From positions 61,365-125,364 of the forward strand of contig WTGU01000156.1 of the NCBI GenBank assembly GCA_011523425.1: a stretch of DNA of 64,000 nucleotides. Reading direction: 5' to 3'. The position numbers and the translations under genes are program-made. Below the pieces are notes generated by a model. It ran no database searches, was not told the origin of the DNA, and worked only from the letters and a program-made list of their open reading frames with translations. This stretch comes from Alphaproteobacteria bacterium. Lineage in GTDB: Bacteria; Pseudomonadota; Alphaproteobacteria; UBA828. Numbering within the stretch: the stretch's first letter is position 1; each line of letters opens with the position of its first letter. Below are positions 25,813-36,052 of the stretch, piece by piece.

Positions 25813-27519
25813 CTAGAACAGCCCGGTGATGTGGCCGTTCTCGTCGACGGCGATGTTGTCGGCGGCAGGCACGCGCGGCAGCCCCGGCATGGTCATGATC
25901 GCGCCGCAGATCACCACCACAAACTCGGCGCCGCTCGAGAGCCGCACCTCGCGGATCGGCACCTCGAAGCCGCTCGGTGCGTTCCTGAGCGCCGCATCGG
26001 CCGAGAAGCTGTACTGCGTCTTCGCCATGCACACGGGGAAGTGCCCGAAGCCCCCGGCCTGGAGGTCGTCGAGCTGCTTGCGGACCTTGTCGTCCGCGCC
26101 GATCCCGTCGGCGCCGTAGATGCGTGTGGCGACGGTCTCGATCTTCTCCCAGAGCGTCATCTCGTCCGGGTAGAGAGGCTGGAAGGAGGACTGCCCCCCC
26201 TCGATGGTGCGCACCACCTCGTGCGCCAGCGCCTCGCAGCCGGCGCCGCCCATGGCCCAGTGGTCGCATTCCACCGCCTGCACGCCCATGCCGGCGCAGT
26301 GCTCCGCCACCAGCGCCCGCTCGGCCTCGGTATCGGCAGAGAAGCGGTTGATCGCCACTACCGCCGGCACCCCGTAGCCCTGGACGTTCTTCACGTGGCG
26401 GGCGAGGTTCGCCATGCCCGCAGCAAGCGCGTCCAGGTTCTCGGCGCCAAGCTCGCTGCGCGCCACTCCGCCGTGCATCTTCAGCGCCCGGATAGTGGCC
26501 ACGATCACCGCGCAGTCCGGCGCCAGCCCCGCCTTGCGGCACTTGATGTCGAAGAACTTCTCCGCGCCCAGGTCGGCGCCGAAGCCGGCCTCGGTCACCA
26601 CATAGTCGGCGAGCTTGAGCGCAGCCCTGGTGGCGATCACCGAATTGCAGCCGTGGGCGATGTTGGCGAAGGGGCCGCCATGGATCAGCGCCGGGTTGTT
26701 CTCCAGCGTCTGCACCAGGTTGGGCGCGAGCGCGTCCTTGAGCAGCGCGGTCATGGCGCCGTCGGCGTTCACCGCGCTGGCGCGCACCGGCTCACGCTCG
26801 CGGGTGAGCCCCACCACGATATTGCCGAGGCGGGCGCGCAGGTCGTCGAGATCGCGCGAGAGGCAGAAGATCGCCATCACCTCGGAGGCGACGGTGATGT
26901 CGAAGCCGTCCTCGCGCGGGAAGCCGTTGGCGACGCCGCCGAGGGAGGAGACCACGGAGCGCAGCGCCCGGTCGTTCATGTCGACGACGCGGCGCCAGCT
27001 CACCCGGCGCGGGTCGATGCCGGCCTTGTTGCCCCAGTAGATGTGGTTGTCCACCATCGCCGCCAGGAGGTTGTTGGCGGCGCCGATGGCGTGGAAGTCG
27101 CCGGTGAAGTGGAGGTTGATGTCCTCCATCGGCACCACCTGCGCGTAGCCGCCGCCGGCAGCGCCTCCCTTCACGCCGAAGCAGGGGCCGAGACTCGGCT
27201 CGCGCAGCGCCATGACGGCGTTCTTGCCGATGCGGTTGAGGCCGTCGCCCAGGCCCACGGTGGTGGTGGTCTTGCCCTCTCCCGCCGGCGTCGGCGTGAT
27301 CGCCGTCACCAGGATCAGCTTGCCGTCGGGGCGCTCCTCCAGCGAGCCGATATGGTCGAGGGTGATCTTCGCCTTGTCGTGACCGTAGGGGACCAGATGC
27401 TCGGGCGCGATGCCGAGGCGGTCCTGCGCGAGCTCGAGAATCGGACGCTTGGTGGCGGCGCGCGCGATGTCGATATCGCTCTTGGGATCGGTGTGCTGTG
27501 AGCCTGTGGGTTGGGCCAT
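25813..27519 (-). CDS. fhs: Formate--tetrahydrofolate ligase
   Basis: A 568-residue cytosolic enzyme that makes 10-formyl-tetrahydrofolate from formate, ATP and THF. The ATP site [18 protein letters not shown] lies near residue 76, [20 protein letters not shown] and the [10 protein letters not shown] segment follow, and [18 protein letters not shown] ends the protein. Length is normal. In a genome with much methylated-amine or glycine-type catabolism it would feed C1 units into folate metabolism. It converges with icd and lies 84 bp from cytochrome c1 on the same strand. Confidence 0.97.
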   Translation of the reverse strand: MAQPTGSQHTDPKSDIDIARAATKRPILELAQDRLGIAPEHLVPYGHDKAKITLDHIGSLEERPDGKLILVTAITPTPAGEGKTTTTVGLGDGLNRIGKNAVMALREPSLGPCFGVKGGAAGGGYAQVVPMEDINLHFTGDFHAIGAANNLLAAMVDNHIYWGNKAGIDPRRVSWRRVVDMNDRALRSVVSSLGGVANGFPREDGFDITVASEVMAIFCLSRDLDDLRARLGNIVVGLTREREPVRASAVNADGAMTALLKDALAPNLVQTLENNPALIHGGPFANIAHGCNSVIATRAALKLADYVVTEAGFGADLGAEKFFDIKCRKAGLAPDCAVIVATIRALKMHGGVARSELGAENLDALAAGMANLARHVKNVQGYGVPAVVAINRFSADTEAERALVAEHCAGMGVQAVECDHWAMGGAGCEALAHEVVRTIEGGQSSFQPLYPDEMTLWEKIETVATRIYGADGIGADDKVRKQLDDLQAGGFGHFPVCMAKTQYSFSADAALRNAPSGFEVPIREVRLSSGAEFVVVICGAIMTMPGLPRVPAADNIAVDENGHITGLF

Positions 27520-27603
27520 GGGTCCGCTCCCCTCTGCGTCCGGTCAAGCGGCCAGCCCCGCCGATTCGCCTCCGCCCGACGAGGGAGGTGCGCGCGCCGC
27601 TGG

Positions 27604-28374
27604 CTAGTGCAGCTTGGCCCAGACGCGCCGGTAGATGACGAAGAGCACCGCCGTGAGCACGAAGACGAAGATCAGCACCTTGAGGCCGGTCTGCTTGCGC
27701 TCCTCGAGCTCCGGCTCCGCCGTCCACGCGAGAAAGGCGGTGACGTCCCGCGCGTGCTGTTCGACGGTCATCGGCGTGCCGTCCACGTACTCGACCGCCT
27801 CCTCGTAGAGAGGCGCGACCATGGCGATCTGCTGACCCGGGAAGAAGTGGTTGAAGTTCATGCCGTCGGCAAGCTCCATCCCTTCCGGCGCCTCTTCCTC
27901 ATAGCCGGTCATGAGCGCGTAGACGTAGTCCGCGCCGCCCTCCCGCGCCTTGATGATGAGCGAGAGATCGGGCGGCAGCGCACCGCCGTTGGAGGCCCGC
28001 GCCTCGTTGTCGTTGGCGAAGGGTGCCGGCCAGTAGTCGGAGAGCCGTGCGGGGCGGTAGAACATCTCGCCCTCGTCGTCGGGTCCGTCCTCGACCTCGT
28101 ATTCCGCGGCGATGGCCTTCGCCTCCTGCTCGGTGAAGCCGATCTCCACCAGATTGCGGAAGGCGATGTACTGCAGCGAATGGCAGGCGGAGCAGACCTC
28201 CTGGAAGACCTGGAAGCCCCGCTGCAGCTCGCCCCGGTCGAAGGTGCCGAAGACGCCTTCGTGCTGCCAGTCCTGATCGGGAACGTCCGGCGCGTCGCCG
28301 GCCGCGTGCGCGGCGTGGCCGCCGAAGAGGGCGAGCGCGCCGATCATCAGCCCGGCCAGCAGGGCGCGCCGCAT
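27604..28374 (-). CDS. petC: Cytochrome c1 of the bc1 complex
   Basis: A 256-residue subunit of the ubiquinol-cytochrome c reductase. It has a cleavable signal peptide (about residues 1-25), the heme c motif CSACH at 61-65 and a C-terminal membrane anchor (GLKVLIFVFVLTAVLFVIYRR). The methionine ligand is probably in the stretch around GQQIAMVAPLY. The ATG at 28374 overlaps the cytochrome b stop (TGATG), so b and c1 are separate, translationally coupled proteins rather than the fused form seen in some rhizobia. It receives electrons from the Rieske centre and passes them to a soluble or membrane cytochrome c. Confidence 0.96.
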   Translation of the reverse strand: MRRALLAGLMIGALALFGGHAAHAAGDAPDVPDQDWQHEGVFGTFDRGELQRGFQVFQEVCSACHSLQYIAFRNLVEIGFTEQEAKAIAAEYEVEDGPDDEGEMFYRPARLSDYWPAPFANDNEARASNGGALPPDLSLIIKAREGGADYVYALMTGYEEEAPEGMELADGMNFNHFFPGQQIAMVAPLYEEAVEYVDGTPMTVEQHARDVTAFLAWTAEPELEERKQTGLKVLIFVFVLTAVLFVIYRRVWAKLH

Positions 28375-29660
28375 CACGTCTTCTCCGCCGCTGCGGCGTC
28401 CGCCGGCGCGGCCTCCGCTGCGGCCGCGGGCGCGTCCTCCCCGCCACCGCCGCCTTTCAGCACCGCCTGATGGATGCTCTCCGGCAGCGGCGTGGGTCGC
28501 TCGAACTTGGCGATGAGCGGCAGGACGATGAGGAAGTGCGCGAAGTAGTAGCCGGTGGTGACCTGCCCGATCCAGATAAAGTTGCCTTCCGGCGTGTTGG
28601 CACCGACCCAGCCGAGCGCGATGCAGTCCACCACGAAGATCCAGAACGCCCACTTGTAGATGGGGCGGAAGCGTGCGCTGCGCACGCGAGAGCTGTCGAG
28701 CCAGGGCAGGATGAAGAGGATGGCGATCGAGGCGACCATGGCCACGACGCCGCCGAGCTTGTCCGGGATCGCCCGCAGAATCGCGTAGAAGGGCAGGAAG
28801 TACCATTCCGGCACGATATGGGCGGGCGTCTGGAGGGGGTTCGCCTTCTCGTAGTTGATCACCTCGCCCAGCACGTTCGGCATGTAGAAGGTGAAGATCA
28901 ACAGGATGAACATCATCACGCCCAGCCCGAACATGTCCTTGACGGTGTAGTACGGGTGAAAGGGGATGGTGTCCTTGGGGCTCTTGATGTCGATGCCGAG
29001 CGGGTTGTTCGACTTGCGGTGATGCAGCGCCCAGAGGTGGATGAAGACGACGCCGAAGAGCACGAAGGGCAGCAGATAGTGCAGTGCGTAGAAGCGGACG
29101 AGCGTGGGGTGATCGACCGAAAAGCCGCCCCACAGCCAGGTGACGACCGTCTCGCCGATCCAGGGGATCGCCGAGGTCATGTTGGTGATCACCGTCGCCG
29201 CCCAGAAGCTCATCTGCCCCCACGGCAGCACGTAGCCCATGAAGGCCGACGCCATCATGAGCAGCAGGATGATGACGCCCATCCACCACAAGATCTCGCG
29301 CGGCGACTTGTAGGAGCCGTAGTAGAGGCCGCGGAAGAGGTGGATGTAGACCACGGCGAAGAACATCGAGGCGCCGTTGGCGTGGAGGTAGCGCATCAGC
29401 CAGCCCCACTCCACGTCGCGCATGATGTGCTCGACCGAATCGAAGGCGTGATCGGCGTGCGGCGTGTAGTGCATCGCCAGCACCACGCCGGTCACGATCT
29501 GCAGCACCAGCATGAAGCCGGCCAGCGAGCCGAAGTTCCACCAGTAGTTGAGGTTGCGCGGCGCCGGGTAGTCGACGAGGTGCTTGTTGGTCCAACTGAA
29601 GATCGGCAGCCGGTATTCGATCCACTGGGCAACGCGGTTCTGCGGAACGGGTGTCGTCAT
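28374..29660 (-). CDS. petB: Cytochrome b of the bc1 complex
   Basis: A 428-residue integral membrane subunit with eight hydrophobic helices. [19 protein letters not shown] covers the Qo-site helix and [13 protein letters not shown] is the conserved Qo motif. Paired histidines for two b hemes lie in helices B and D ([19 protein letters not shown] and [10 protein letters not shown] regions). The last 25 residues are an Ala/Glu-rich tail not needed for the fold. It lies 13 bp after the Rieske stop and overlaps the cytochrome c1 start by one base. Confidence 0.97.
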   Translation of the reverse strand: MTTPVPQNRVAQWIEYRLPIFSWTNKHLVDYPAPRNLNYWWNFGSLAGFMLVLQIVTGVVLAMHYTPHADHAFDSVEHIMRDVEWGWLMRYLHANGASMFFAVVYIHLFRGLYYGSYKSPREILWWMGVIILLLMMASAFMGYVLPWGQMSFWAATVITNMTSAIPWIGETVVTWLWGGFSVDHPTLVRFYALHYLLPFVLFGVVFIHLWALHHRKSNNPLGIDIKSPKDTIPFHPYYTVKDMFGLGVMMFILLIFTFYMPNVLGEVINYEKANPLQTPAHIVPEWYFLPFYAILRAIPDKLGGVVAMVASIAILFILPWLDSSRVRSARFRPIYKWAFWIFVVDCIALGWVGANTPEGNFIWIGQVTTGYYFAHFLIVLPLIAKFERPTPLPESIHQAVLKGGGGGEDAPAAAAEAAPADAAAAEKT

Positions 29661-29673
29661 CCGGCGCGATCCC

Positions 29674-30228
29674 CTACCCGATCCGGACCAGCGTGTCGTC
29701 GAGGAACTCGTAGGTCGGCACCGGGAGATTCGCCGGCGCCGGCCCCTTGCGGATGCGGCCGGAGGTGTCGTAGTGCGAGCCGTGGCAAGGGCAGAACCAG
29801 CCGCCGAACTCGCCCCTCGGATCGCCGATCTTGGAGCCGAGCGGCACGCAGCCGAGGTGGGTGCACACGCCTTCCACGATCAGCCATTGCGGACGCGGCG
29901 CCCGCTCGGCATCCGGCTGCGGGTCGGAGAGGTCGTCCAGGCTGACGTCCTGCGCCGAAGCGATCTCGTCTGCCGTGCGGTGGCGGATGAAGACCGGCCG
30001 GCCGCGCCACTTGACGACGATGACCTGGCCCTCCTCGATCTGGGAGATGTCGACCTCGGTGGACGCCAGCGCGAGCACGTCCGCAGACGGGTTCATGGTC
30101 TCGATCAGCGGCCAGGTGATGCCGACCACGGCCATGCCGCCCATGGCGCCCGCCGCCAGCACCAGGAAGTCGCGTCGCGTGCCCGCGTGCTCGGACGAGC
30201 TGTCCTGGGACGGCGCGGCGTCTGCCAT
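29674..30228 (-). CDS. petA: Rieske iron-sulfur subunit of the bc1 complex
   Basis: A 184-residue protein. The N-terminal [15 protein letters not shown] is a Tat-type signal anchor. The 2Fe-2S cluster is bound by CTHLGC (122-127) and CPCHGSHYD (146-154). The ATG at 30228 is used because it places the Tat motif correctly; an upstream open extension of 37 codons is unlike the family. A weak promoter-like pair (TTGCCC, 17 bp, TAACCC on the minus strand) lies at 30330-30358. Nothing else is evident in 30229-30408. Confidence 0.96.
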   Translation of the reverse strand: MADAAPSQDSSSEHAGTRRDFLVLAAGAMGGMAVVGITWPLIETMNPSADVLALASTEVDISQIEEGQVIVVKWRGRPVFIRHRTADEIASAQDVSLDDLSDPQPDAERAPRPQWLIVEGVCTHLGCVPLGSKIGDPRGEFGGWFCPCHGSHYDTSGRIRKGPAPANLPVPTYEFLDDTLVRIG

Positions 30229-30408
30229 GTTCGAACCCCCTTCGAACTGCCTGACGGGATTGCCGACGAGAACCGAGAATCGAGCTACCATCACGACACG
30301 CTCGCGGCCGTCGGCCACGAGCGGCGAAAGGGTTAGCACGGGCTGTTGGCAAGGGCAAGACGCTAAGAGCGACCACCCCGGCGGCAGGTGCGCGTCGGCC
30401 GCGAACCT

Positions 30409-32208
30409 TCAGGAATCCGCCGCCCGCAGCGCTTCCGTCGCCGCCTGATCCACCGTCAGCGTGTCGTTCTCGCGGTCGCCGGTGAGCACGACTCCATAGA
30501 CCTCGCGGGCGCGTGCGGGCGTTTCCCAGCCGCGGGCGACATCCATGCGCACGCGCTCGGGATCGCGCTCCGTCGGCTCGCCGTAGCCGCCACCGCCGGC
30601 ATCGAGGCCGCGGATCAGCTCGCCCGGCGCAAGGTCGAGCTGGACGACGTTGGGGAGCTTCGTCTCGTCGCCGTTGGCGCCGACCCGGAACTGGACGGCG
30701 GGTGTGCCGTCGTGACCACCCTGGGCGCCCCGCGCCGGGTTGATCTGGCAGTCAGACGGGATCACCACGGTCATCGGGTCCTCGCGCGGCCCGTAGACGA
30801 CCTCGCAGGCGGGCCCGCCGCGATGGCGACCGGCGCCGCCGGTGCCGGACATGAGGCGGACCGTCCTGAACAGCATCGGGTGCTTCACCTCGGCGAGCTC
30901 GATGCTGTCCCGGTACATGAGGCCGGAGACCACCGGCAGCACGTAGGTGACCCAGCCGTCCGCTTTAGGCCCCGCCGGGCCGCCGTTCACCACCATCATG
31001 AGCTGGTTGATGTAGGGATCGCCGCCCCGCCTGAAGTCCTTGCCGCTCAGCACCGCGGTGGCGGCGCACATGGCGCTGCCGCCCTCGGCCAGGCCGTAGC
31101 CGTCGCCGAGCTTCGCCATCGCCGAATGGGTGATGTTGACCAGGCGGTCGGCGACGTTGGTCGTCGCCATCGAGGTGGAGTGGGGGAAGGACGGGCGACC
31201 GACGACGCAGCCGTCGCGCAGCAGCACGTCCACGCGCCGGAACGAGCCGCCATTGTGCGGGATCTCAGGCCCCAGGCAGTTGAAGAGGCCGGCCACCACG
31301 TTGTTGATGGCGCAGGCCTCGGATTCGTTGAGGCCGCAGTCGACGCAGTCGATATTGTCGCGCAGGTCGATGGTGATCCGGCCCTCGTCGGGGTCGATGC
31401 GGAGCTCGACCTTGATCGGGATGCCGTCGGGCAGGAAGGGCTCGAAGGGATCGTGCGCGCCCTCCGCCGCGACCTCCGCCTGCGGCAGTTCCCCGATCGC
31501 CTGCACCATGCGGCGCTCGGAATAGTCGAACCACTCGCGGATGAAGGTCTTGATGGTGTCGGTCCCGTACTTGGCGCAGAGCTCCTTCAGGCGCCGCTCG
31601 GCGATGCGCGCCGCGCCAAGCTCGGCCAGAAAATCGCCGTACCACTGCTCCGGCACCCTGATCCGCCTGCGGCACATGCGGATCACGTCGTCCACCATCT
31701 CGTAGCCGCGCTGGACGCGCACGCAGGGGAAGATCAGCGAGCCCTCCTCGTACACGTCCTTTGCCGCGGCGTGATAGGTGGTGGGGATGCTGTTGCCGAT
31801 GTCCGCCTGATGCCCCTTGGCGCAGGCGGTGAAAAGGTGCTCGCCGTCGATGAAGACCGGCACCAGCACCGCGTGGTCCGCCGGGTGAGTGTTGCCGAGA
31901 TAGGGGTCGTTGTGGAGGAAGGCGTCGCCCTCGGCGAGGTCCGCGTGCAGGTCGGTCATGGCGCGGGTCTGCAGGTGCGAGCCGAAGATGTGGACGGGCA
32001 GGCCCTCGGCGGTGGCGAGGAGCTGGTTATCGGCGGTGCAGATGGCGCAGGAGAAGTCGCGCGCCACCGCGATCACGGCCGAGCGCGCCGCCTTGAGCAG
32101 CGTGTTCGACATCTCGCGCACGATGCCGTCGAGCCGGTTGGAGAGGACCGAGAGAAGGACCGGATCGAGCGCCTCCGGCATGGGCGCGGGCGGAGTCATC
32201 TCAGCCAT
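30409..32208 (-). CDS. Hydantoinase B / oxoprolinase family subunit (third HyuB)
   Basis: A 599-residue HyuB protein with DPVLLSVLSNRLDGIVREMS near the start, GDAFLHNDPYLGNTHPAD, the metal-associated AKGHQADIGNS, the GTGGAGRHRGG segment and the C-terminal DAGGGGYGEPTERDP. It overlaps the HyuA stop by eight bases. Sequence landmarks differ from both other HyuB copies, so it is not a recent duplication. Like them it should form an ATP-dependent cyclic amide hydrolase with its HyuA. The substrate is unknown, but the aminotransferase in the same unit suggests a nitrogenous acid. Confidence 0.9.
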   Translation of the reverse strand: MAEMTPPAPMPEALDPVLLSVLSNRLDGIVREMSNTLLKAARSAVIAVARDFSCAICTADNQLLATAEGLPVHIFGSHLQTRAMTDLHADLAEGDAFLHNDPYLGNTHPADHAVLVPVFIDGEHLFTACAKGHQADIGNSIPTTYHAAAKDVYEEGSLIFPCVRVQRGYEMVDDVIRMCRRRIRVPEQWYGDFLAELGAARIAERRLKELCAKYGTDTIKTFIREWFDYSERRMVQAIGELPQAEVAAEGAHDPFEPFLPDGIPIKVELRIDPDEGRITIDLRDNIDCVDCGLNESEACAINNVVAGLFNCLGPEIPHNGGSFRRVDVLLRDGCVVGRPSFPHSTSMATTNVADRLVNITHSAMAKLGDGYGLAEGGSAMCAATAVLSGKDFRRGGDPYINQLMMVVNGGPAGPKADGWVTYVLPVVSGLMYRDSIELAEVKHPMLFRTVRLMSGTGGAGRHRGGPACEVVYGPREDPMTVVIPSDCQINPARGAQGGHDGTPAVQFRVGANGDETKLPNVVQLDLAPGELIRGLDAGGGGYGEPTERDPERVRMDVARGWETPARAREVYGVVLTGDRENDTLTVDQAATEALRAADS

Positions 32209-34282
32209 CGGGGCGGGCCTCCAGGATGAAGCTGCCGGCGCCGCTCAGCCGGGTCCGCGTGCCGGGGTCGACCACGATGGTGGTGGTCGGCTCCTCGATG
32301 ATCGCGGGCCCGTCGACCACGGCGCCGGGGCTCAGGTTGCGACCGAGAAAGATCGGGGTGTCCACGCGCGCGCCGCCGCCGAAGTAGGCGGGCCGGCGGG
32401 CGTCGGGCGCCGGCGTGCCTGCGGTCTCCGCGCCCCGCGCCGGTCGGGGCGCCGTGTCGAGGCCGACAGAGAGCCGCCCCTTCCAGTTGAGGCATTCGAG
32501 GATGCTCTCCGGATCGCGCACCGCGAAGACCTGCTCGTGGGTGGCGTGGAAGCGCTCGACGAGCGCGGCCACGTCCCGCTCGGTCTCGAAGCGGTCTGTC
32601 GGCAGCGCCACGTCGAGCTCCCACACCTGGAAGAGGTAGCGCGCCTCGACGAAGCGCTCGATGCGCATGGTCTCGAGCCCGCGCTCGCCCAGCGTCGCGG
32701 CGAAGCGCTCGAGCTCGGCGTCGATGGAGGCGAGGACGGCGTTGACGCCCTCGAAGTCGAAGCTAGCCGACCGCGTGACCATGCTCGCCGAGTGCTCGTG
32801 AACCACCTCCGAGACCTGCATCCCGCAGGCGCTGAGCACTGCGGCGGTGCGCGGCAGGATGACCCGCTCGCAGCCGAGCTCGCCGGCGATCGCCATGGCG
32901 CCCAGGCCCGCGGCGCCGCCGCCGGCCACGAGCGTACATTCCTGGGGGTTGAAGCCCTCGGTCACGGTGATGTCCTGGATCGCCTTGATCATCAGCTCGT
33001 TGGCGAGGCTGACGATGGCGTGCGCCCCGTCGTCGAGCGAGGTCCCGAGAGCGTCCGCGAGGCCGCCGACCGCGCGCCGCGCCGCGTCCTCATCGAGCGC
33101 GAGCCTGCCGCCGAGGAAGTAGTCGGGGTCGAGATAGCCGAGCAGGAGCGCCGCATCGGTCACCGTCGGCTCGGTGCCGCCGGTGCCGTAGCAGGCGGGT
33201 CCCGGCACCGCACCCGCGCTGCGGGGTCCGACACGGAGCAGGCCGCCCGGATCGATCCAGGCGATCGAGCCGCCGCCGGCGCCGATGCTACGCACGTCGA
33301 CCGAGGAGATCGCCAGGATGTGGCCGGTCCACTGACCGCCGATCCAGGTCTCGCGGGTCTGCTTCACCGCGCCGTCGCGCACCAGGCTCACGTCGAAGGT
33401 GGTGCCGCCGGTGTCGCAGACGATCACGTCGTCGCCGAACCCCTCGGTCTGCGAGCAGGCGAGTGCCGCGACCGGCGCCATGGCCGGGCCGGACTTGACC
33501 GTGTGGATCGGGCGCTCGACCAGCTCGTCCACGTGCATGCAGCCGCCGACGGAGGTGCTCACCAGAATCTCGCCGCGACAGCCGGCAGCGCGGAGGTCGT
33601 CCTCCATGCCGCGCAGATGCGCCTGCATGAGCGGCTTGAGCGAGGCGTCGATGGCGGTCGCGGACGCGCGGCGGTACTCGCGCACGATCGGGATCAGCCG
33701 GTGCGAGAGCGTGTAGGGAACGCCGGGGAGCGCCTCCTCGATCAGCGCGGCCAGCGCCTCCTCGTGCGCCGGGTTCGCCACCGCCCAGAGCAGGCAGACG
33801 GCGACCGCATCGAAGCCGCGCTCGCTCACCAGCGCCAGCGCCGCGCGGGCCTGCTCCCGGTCGAGCGGCGCCACCACGCCGCCCTCGGCGTCGATCCGCT
33901 CCTCGATCTCGAAGGTGTGGGTCTGCGGGATGTAGGGATCGGGATAGTCGGTCGCGAAGTCGTGGACGCCGTGCTTGCCGCCCTCCTTCAGCACAAGGAT
34001 GTCGGGGAAGCCGGATGTGACCAGGAACGCGGTCTTGGCGACCGCGCCCTGGACGATGGCGTTGGTGGCACGCGTGGTGCCGTAGATGAGGAGGTCGGTA
34101 TCGCCGAGCAGCGCGCCGAGGCTGAGCTCAAGCTGCTCGGCCGCGTTCTCGAGCGCGTTCCGCATGCCGTCGAAGATGCGCTCGGGCGTGGTCGGCGCCT
34201 TGCCAACCACCTCCCGTCCGCCGTCCCCCGCCACCACGTCGGTAAAGGTGCCGCCGGTGTCGACGGAGATGCGGAACCCCAC
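32201..34282 (-). CDS. Hydantoinase A / oxoprolinase family subunit (third HyuA)
   Basis: From the GTG at 34282 this is a 693-residue HyuA: SVDTGGTFTDVVAGD at residues 5-19, VCDTGGTTFDVSLV as the second phosphate loop, and GGGSIAWIDPGGLLRVGPRS as family fingerprint. The central STSVGGCMHVDELVERPIHT replaces the usual QSNGG motif (MQSNGG in the other two copies), which is a notable divergence. The start is uncertain; the frame is open up to 34414, but that extension overlaps the aminotransferase gene and is Arg/Ser-rich. It lies 34 bp after the aminotransferase stop. Confidence 0.88.
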   Translation of the reverse strand: MGFRISVDTGGTFTDVVAGDGGREVVGKAPTTPERIFDGMRNALENAAEQLELSLGALLGDTDLLIYGTTRATNAIVQGAVAKTAFLVTSGFPDILVLKEGGKHGVHDFATDYPDPYIPQTHTFEIEERIDAEGGVVAPLDREQARAALALVSERGFDAVAVCLLWAVANPAHEEALAALIEEALPGVPYTLSHRLIPIVREYRRASATAIDASLKPLMQAHLRGMEDDLRAAGCRGEILVSTSVGGCMHVDELVERPIHTVKSGPAMAPVAALACSQTEGFGDDVIVCDTGGTTFDVSLVRDGAVKQTRETWIGGQWTGHILAISSVDVRSIGAGGGSIAWIDPGGLLRVGPRSAGAVPGPACYGTGGTEPTVTDAALLLGYLDPDYFLGGRLALDEDAARRAVGGLADALGTSLDDGAHAIVSLANELMIKAIQDITVTEGFNPQECTLVAGGGAAGLGAMAIAGELGCERVILPRTAAVLSACGMQVSEVVHEHSASMVTRSASFDFEGVNAVLASIDAELERFAATLGERGLETMRIERFVEARYLFQVWELDVALPTDRFETERDVAALVERFHATHEQVFAVRDPESILECLNWKGRLSVGLDTAPRPARGAETAGTPAPDARRPAYFGGGARVDTPIFLGRNLSPGAVVDGPAIIEEPTTTIVVDPGTRTRLSGAGSFILEARPDG

Positions 34283-34316
34283 GGCGGGCGCCCCGGGCGC
34301 TGCGGCGGGGTCGGTC

Positions 34317-35714
34317 TCAGCTCTTGCCGAACACGCTCTCCACGGCCTCGCCGAAGATGCCGACGGTCTCGTCGACGTCCGCCCGCGTGAAGGTGAGCGG
34401 CGGCGAGAAGGCATTGACCGGCAGGAAGGGCAGCCCCCGGGTCAGCAGCCCGCGCTCCTGCGCCGCCGCCGAGACGCGCCTGTGCGCCGGCGGGGTCATG
34501 TCGGGCGCGGCCTTGCTGCCGGGCTCGGCGACATATTCGACGCCCAGCATGAGGCCGGCGCCGCGGATGTCGCCCACATTGGGGTGGTCGCCCACCCGCT
34601 CGATCAGGCACTGCTTGAAGTAGGGGCCGACCTCGGCCGCGTTGGCGACCAGGTTCTCGGACTCCATGATCTCCAGGTTGGCGAGACCGACCGCGCCGCC
34701 CACCGGGTGGCCTGAGTAGGTGAAGCCGTGGGCGAACATGCCGACCTCGGGCGTGCCGTCGGCCAGCACTTGCCAGACCTCGTCGGAGATCGCGACCGCC
34801 GACATCGGGAAGTAGGCGCTGGTGAGCCCCTTGGCAAAGGTCATCATGTCCGGCCTGAGCCCGAAGTAGCTGGCGCCGAACCAGGTGCCGAGCCGCCCGA
34901 AGCCGCAGATCACCTCGTCCGCGATGAAGAGGATGTCGTGCTTCTTCAGCAGGGCCTGCACCTTGTCGTAGTAGCCGCCGCCCGGGATGATCACGCCGCC
35001 GGTGCCCATCACCGGCTCGGCGATGAAGGCAGCGACGGTCTCCGGCCCTTCGCGCTCGATCATCGCCTCGAGCGACGCCACCATGCGATCGGCGAATTCC
35101 TCCTCGCTCTCGCCGTCGAGGCCCTCGCGCCAGTAGTGCGGGCAGTCGGTGTGCAGCACGCCCTCGAAGGGCAGGTCGAAGGCCTTGTGGTAGAGCGGGA
35201 TGCCGGTGAGGCTGCCGGCCGCGTTGGTGACGCCGTGATAGGCGCCGAGCCGCGAGATGATCTTCTTCTTCTCCGGCCGGCCCAGCAGGTTGTTGTAGTA
35301 GCGCACCAGCTTGAACTGGGTGTCGTTGCCGTCGGAGCCGGAGAGGCCGAAGAACACCTTGCCGATGTGGTGGCAGTCGGCGTGCTCGTGCAGCAGCGAG
35401 AGCAGCTTCTCGGCGAGCCTGATCTGCGGCTCGTTGGAGGCGCCGCCGAAGGTATGGAAGAAGCCGATGCGCGACATCTCCTCGGCCGCAACCTCGGCGA
35501 GCCTGTTCCGCCCGTAGCCGATGTTGACGCACCAGAGCGCAGCCGCCGCGTCGATATAGCCCTTGCCGTGGCGGTCGTAGACCTTCACCCCGCCGCTCTT
35601 GCCGTAGATCACGGGGCCTGCGGTCTGATGCTCGGCGATCGAGGTGACCGGATGGAGCAGGACCTGCTTGTCGAGCTCCTCCAGCGAGATGTTCTGGGCC
35701 TGGTCGAGCGACAT
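34317..35714 (-). CDS. Class III PLP-dependent aminotransferase
   Basis: A 465-residue omega-aminotransferase-type enzyme. Lys295 ([18 protein letters not shown]) should form the Schiff base with PLP, and Asp266 ([14 protein letters not shown]) contacts the pyridine nitrogen. [18 protein letters not shown] carries the phosphate-binding Gly-Ser/Asn stretch. Members of this branch transfer amino groups from putrescine, taurine, beta-alanine, 4-aminobutyrate or aromatic amines to pyruvate or 2-oxoglutarate; the substrate cannot be fixed from sequence. AGGAG upstream of the ATG at 35714 supports the start. It heads the unit with the third HyuA-HyuB pair. Confidence 0.92.
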   Translation of the reverse strand: MSLDQAQNISLEELDKQVLLHPVTSIAEHQTAGPVIYGKSGGVKVYDRHGKGYIDAAAALWCVNIGYGRNRLAEVAAEEMSRIGFFHTFGGASNEPQIRLAEKLLSLLHEHADCHHIGKVFFGLSGSDGNDTQFKLVRYYNNLLGRPEKKKIISRLGAYHGVTNAAGSLTGIPLYHKAFDLPFEGVLHTDCPHYWREGLDGESEEEFADRMVASLEAMIEREGPETVAAFIAEPVMGTGGVIIPGGGYYDKVQALLKKHDILFIADEVICGFGRLGTWFGASYFGLRPDMMTFAKGLTSAYFPMSAVAISDEVWQVLADGTPEVGMFAHGFTYSGHPVGGAVGLANLEIMESENLVANAAEVGPYFKQCLIERVGDHPNVGDIRGAGLMLGVEYVAEPGSKAAPDMTPPAHRRVSAAAQERGLLTRGLPFLPVNAFSPPLTFTRADVDETVGIFGEAVESVFGKS

Positions 35715-35892
35715 GCTGCGTCTCCTCATGAGGGGCTGGAAAGGCGCCGCAATGGTCGGACCGCACGGCAGCCGGGGCGCGCAAGGGTAAGCCAGCGCGC
35801 AGTTTGCGGCAACGGTAGGCGGGGATTCGGGAACGACCGGGTCGAAACCGGGCGAAGGCGCCGTGATAGGCTGTCCGCCGGCGGACGCGTGC

Positions 35893-36042
35893 ATGGTGGC
35901 TCCGGTCAGCAGGTGGATGTCAGCGGTGCTCGCGGCCGCCCTGGTGGGCTGCGTGCTGCGGGGACATCGCAGCGCGACGCTCACCACGCCCGAACAGCTC
36001 CTCAGCGGCTTCTTCAGCGCCGGCAGGCAGTTAGATCGGTGA
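35893..36042 (+). CDS. Possible 49-residue lipoprotein
   Basis: A short plus-strand frame from ATG 35893 to TGA 36042. Its first 20 residues have a positively charged n-region, a hydrophobic core ([10 protein letters not shown]) and a lipobox-like LVGC, so the product could be a small secreted lipoprotein with a mature part of about 30 residues. A perfect palindrome GTCCGCCGGCGGAC (35873-35886) lies just upstream. There is no good Shine-Dalgarno. It stops 10 bp before the MITE-like element and may be a fragment of a longer gene cut by it. I do not recognise the family. The rest of 35715-35892 shows nothing further. Confidence 0.35.
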   Translation: MVAPVSRWMSAVLAAALVGCVLRGHRSATLTTPEQLLSGFFSAGRQLDR

Positions 36043-36052
36043 AGAACGCCGG

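Noticed and set aside
27604..29625. A single 673-residue frame that looks like a fused cytochrome b-c1.
   Set aside because: Its first two thirds read the cytochrome b gene in the wrong frame. Cytochrome b has its own complete frame (28374-29660), and c1 has its own signal peptide and start at 28374.
34282..34414. An extended N-terminus for the third HyuA.
   Set aside because: The extra 44 residues are Arg/Ser-rich, overlap the aminotransferase gene and precede the conserved first kinase motif, which belongs near the start.
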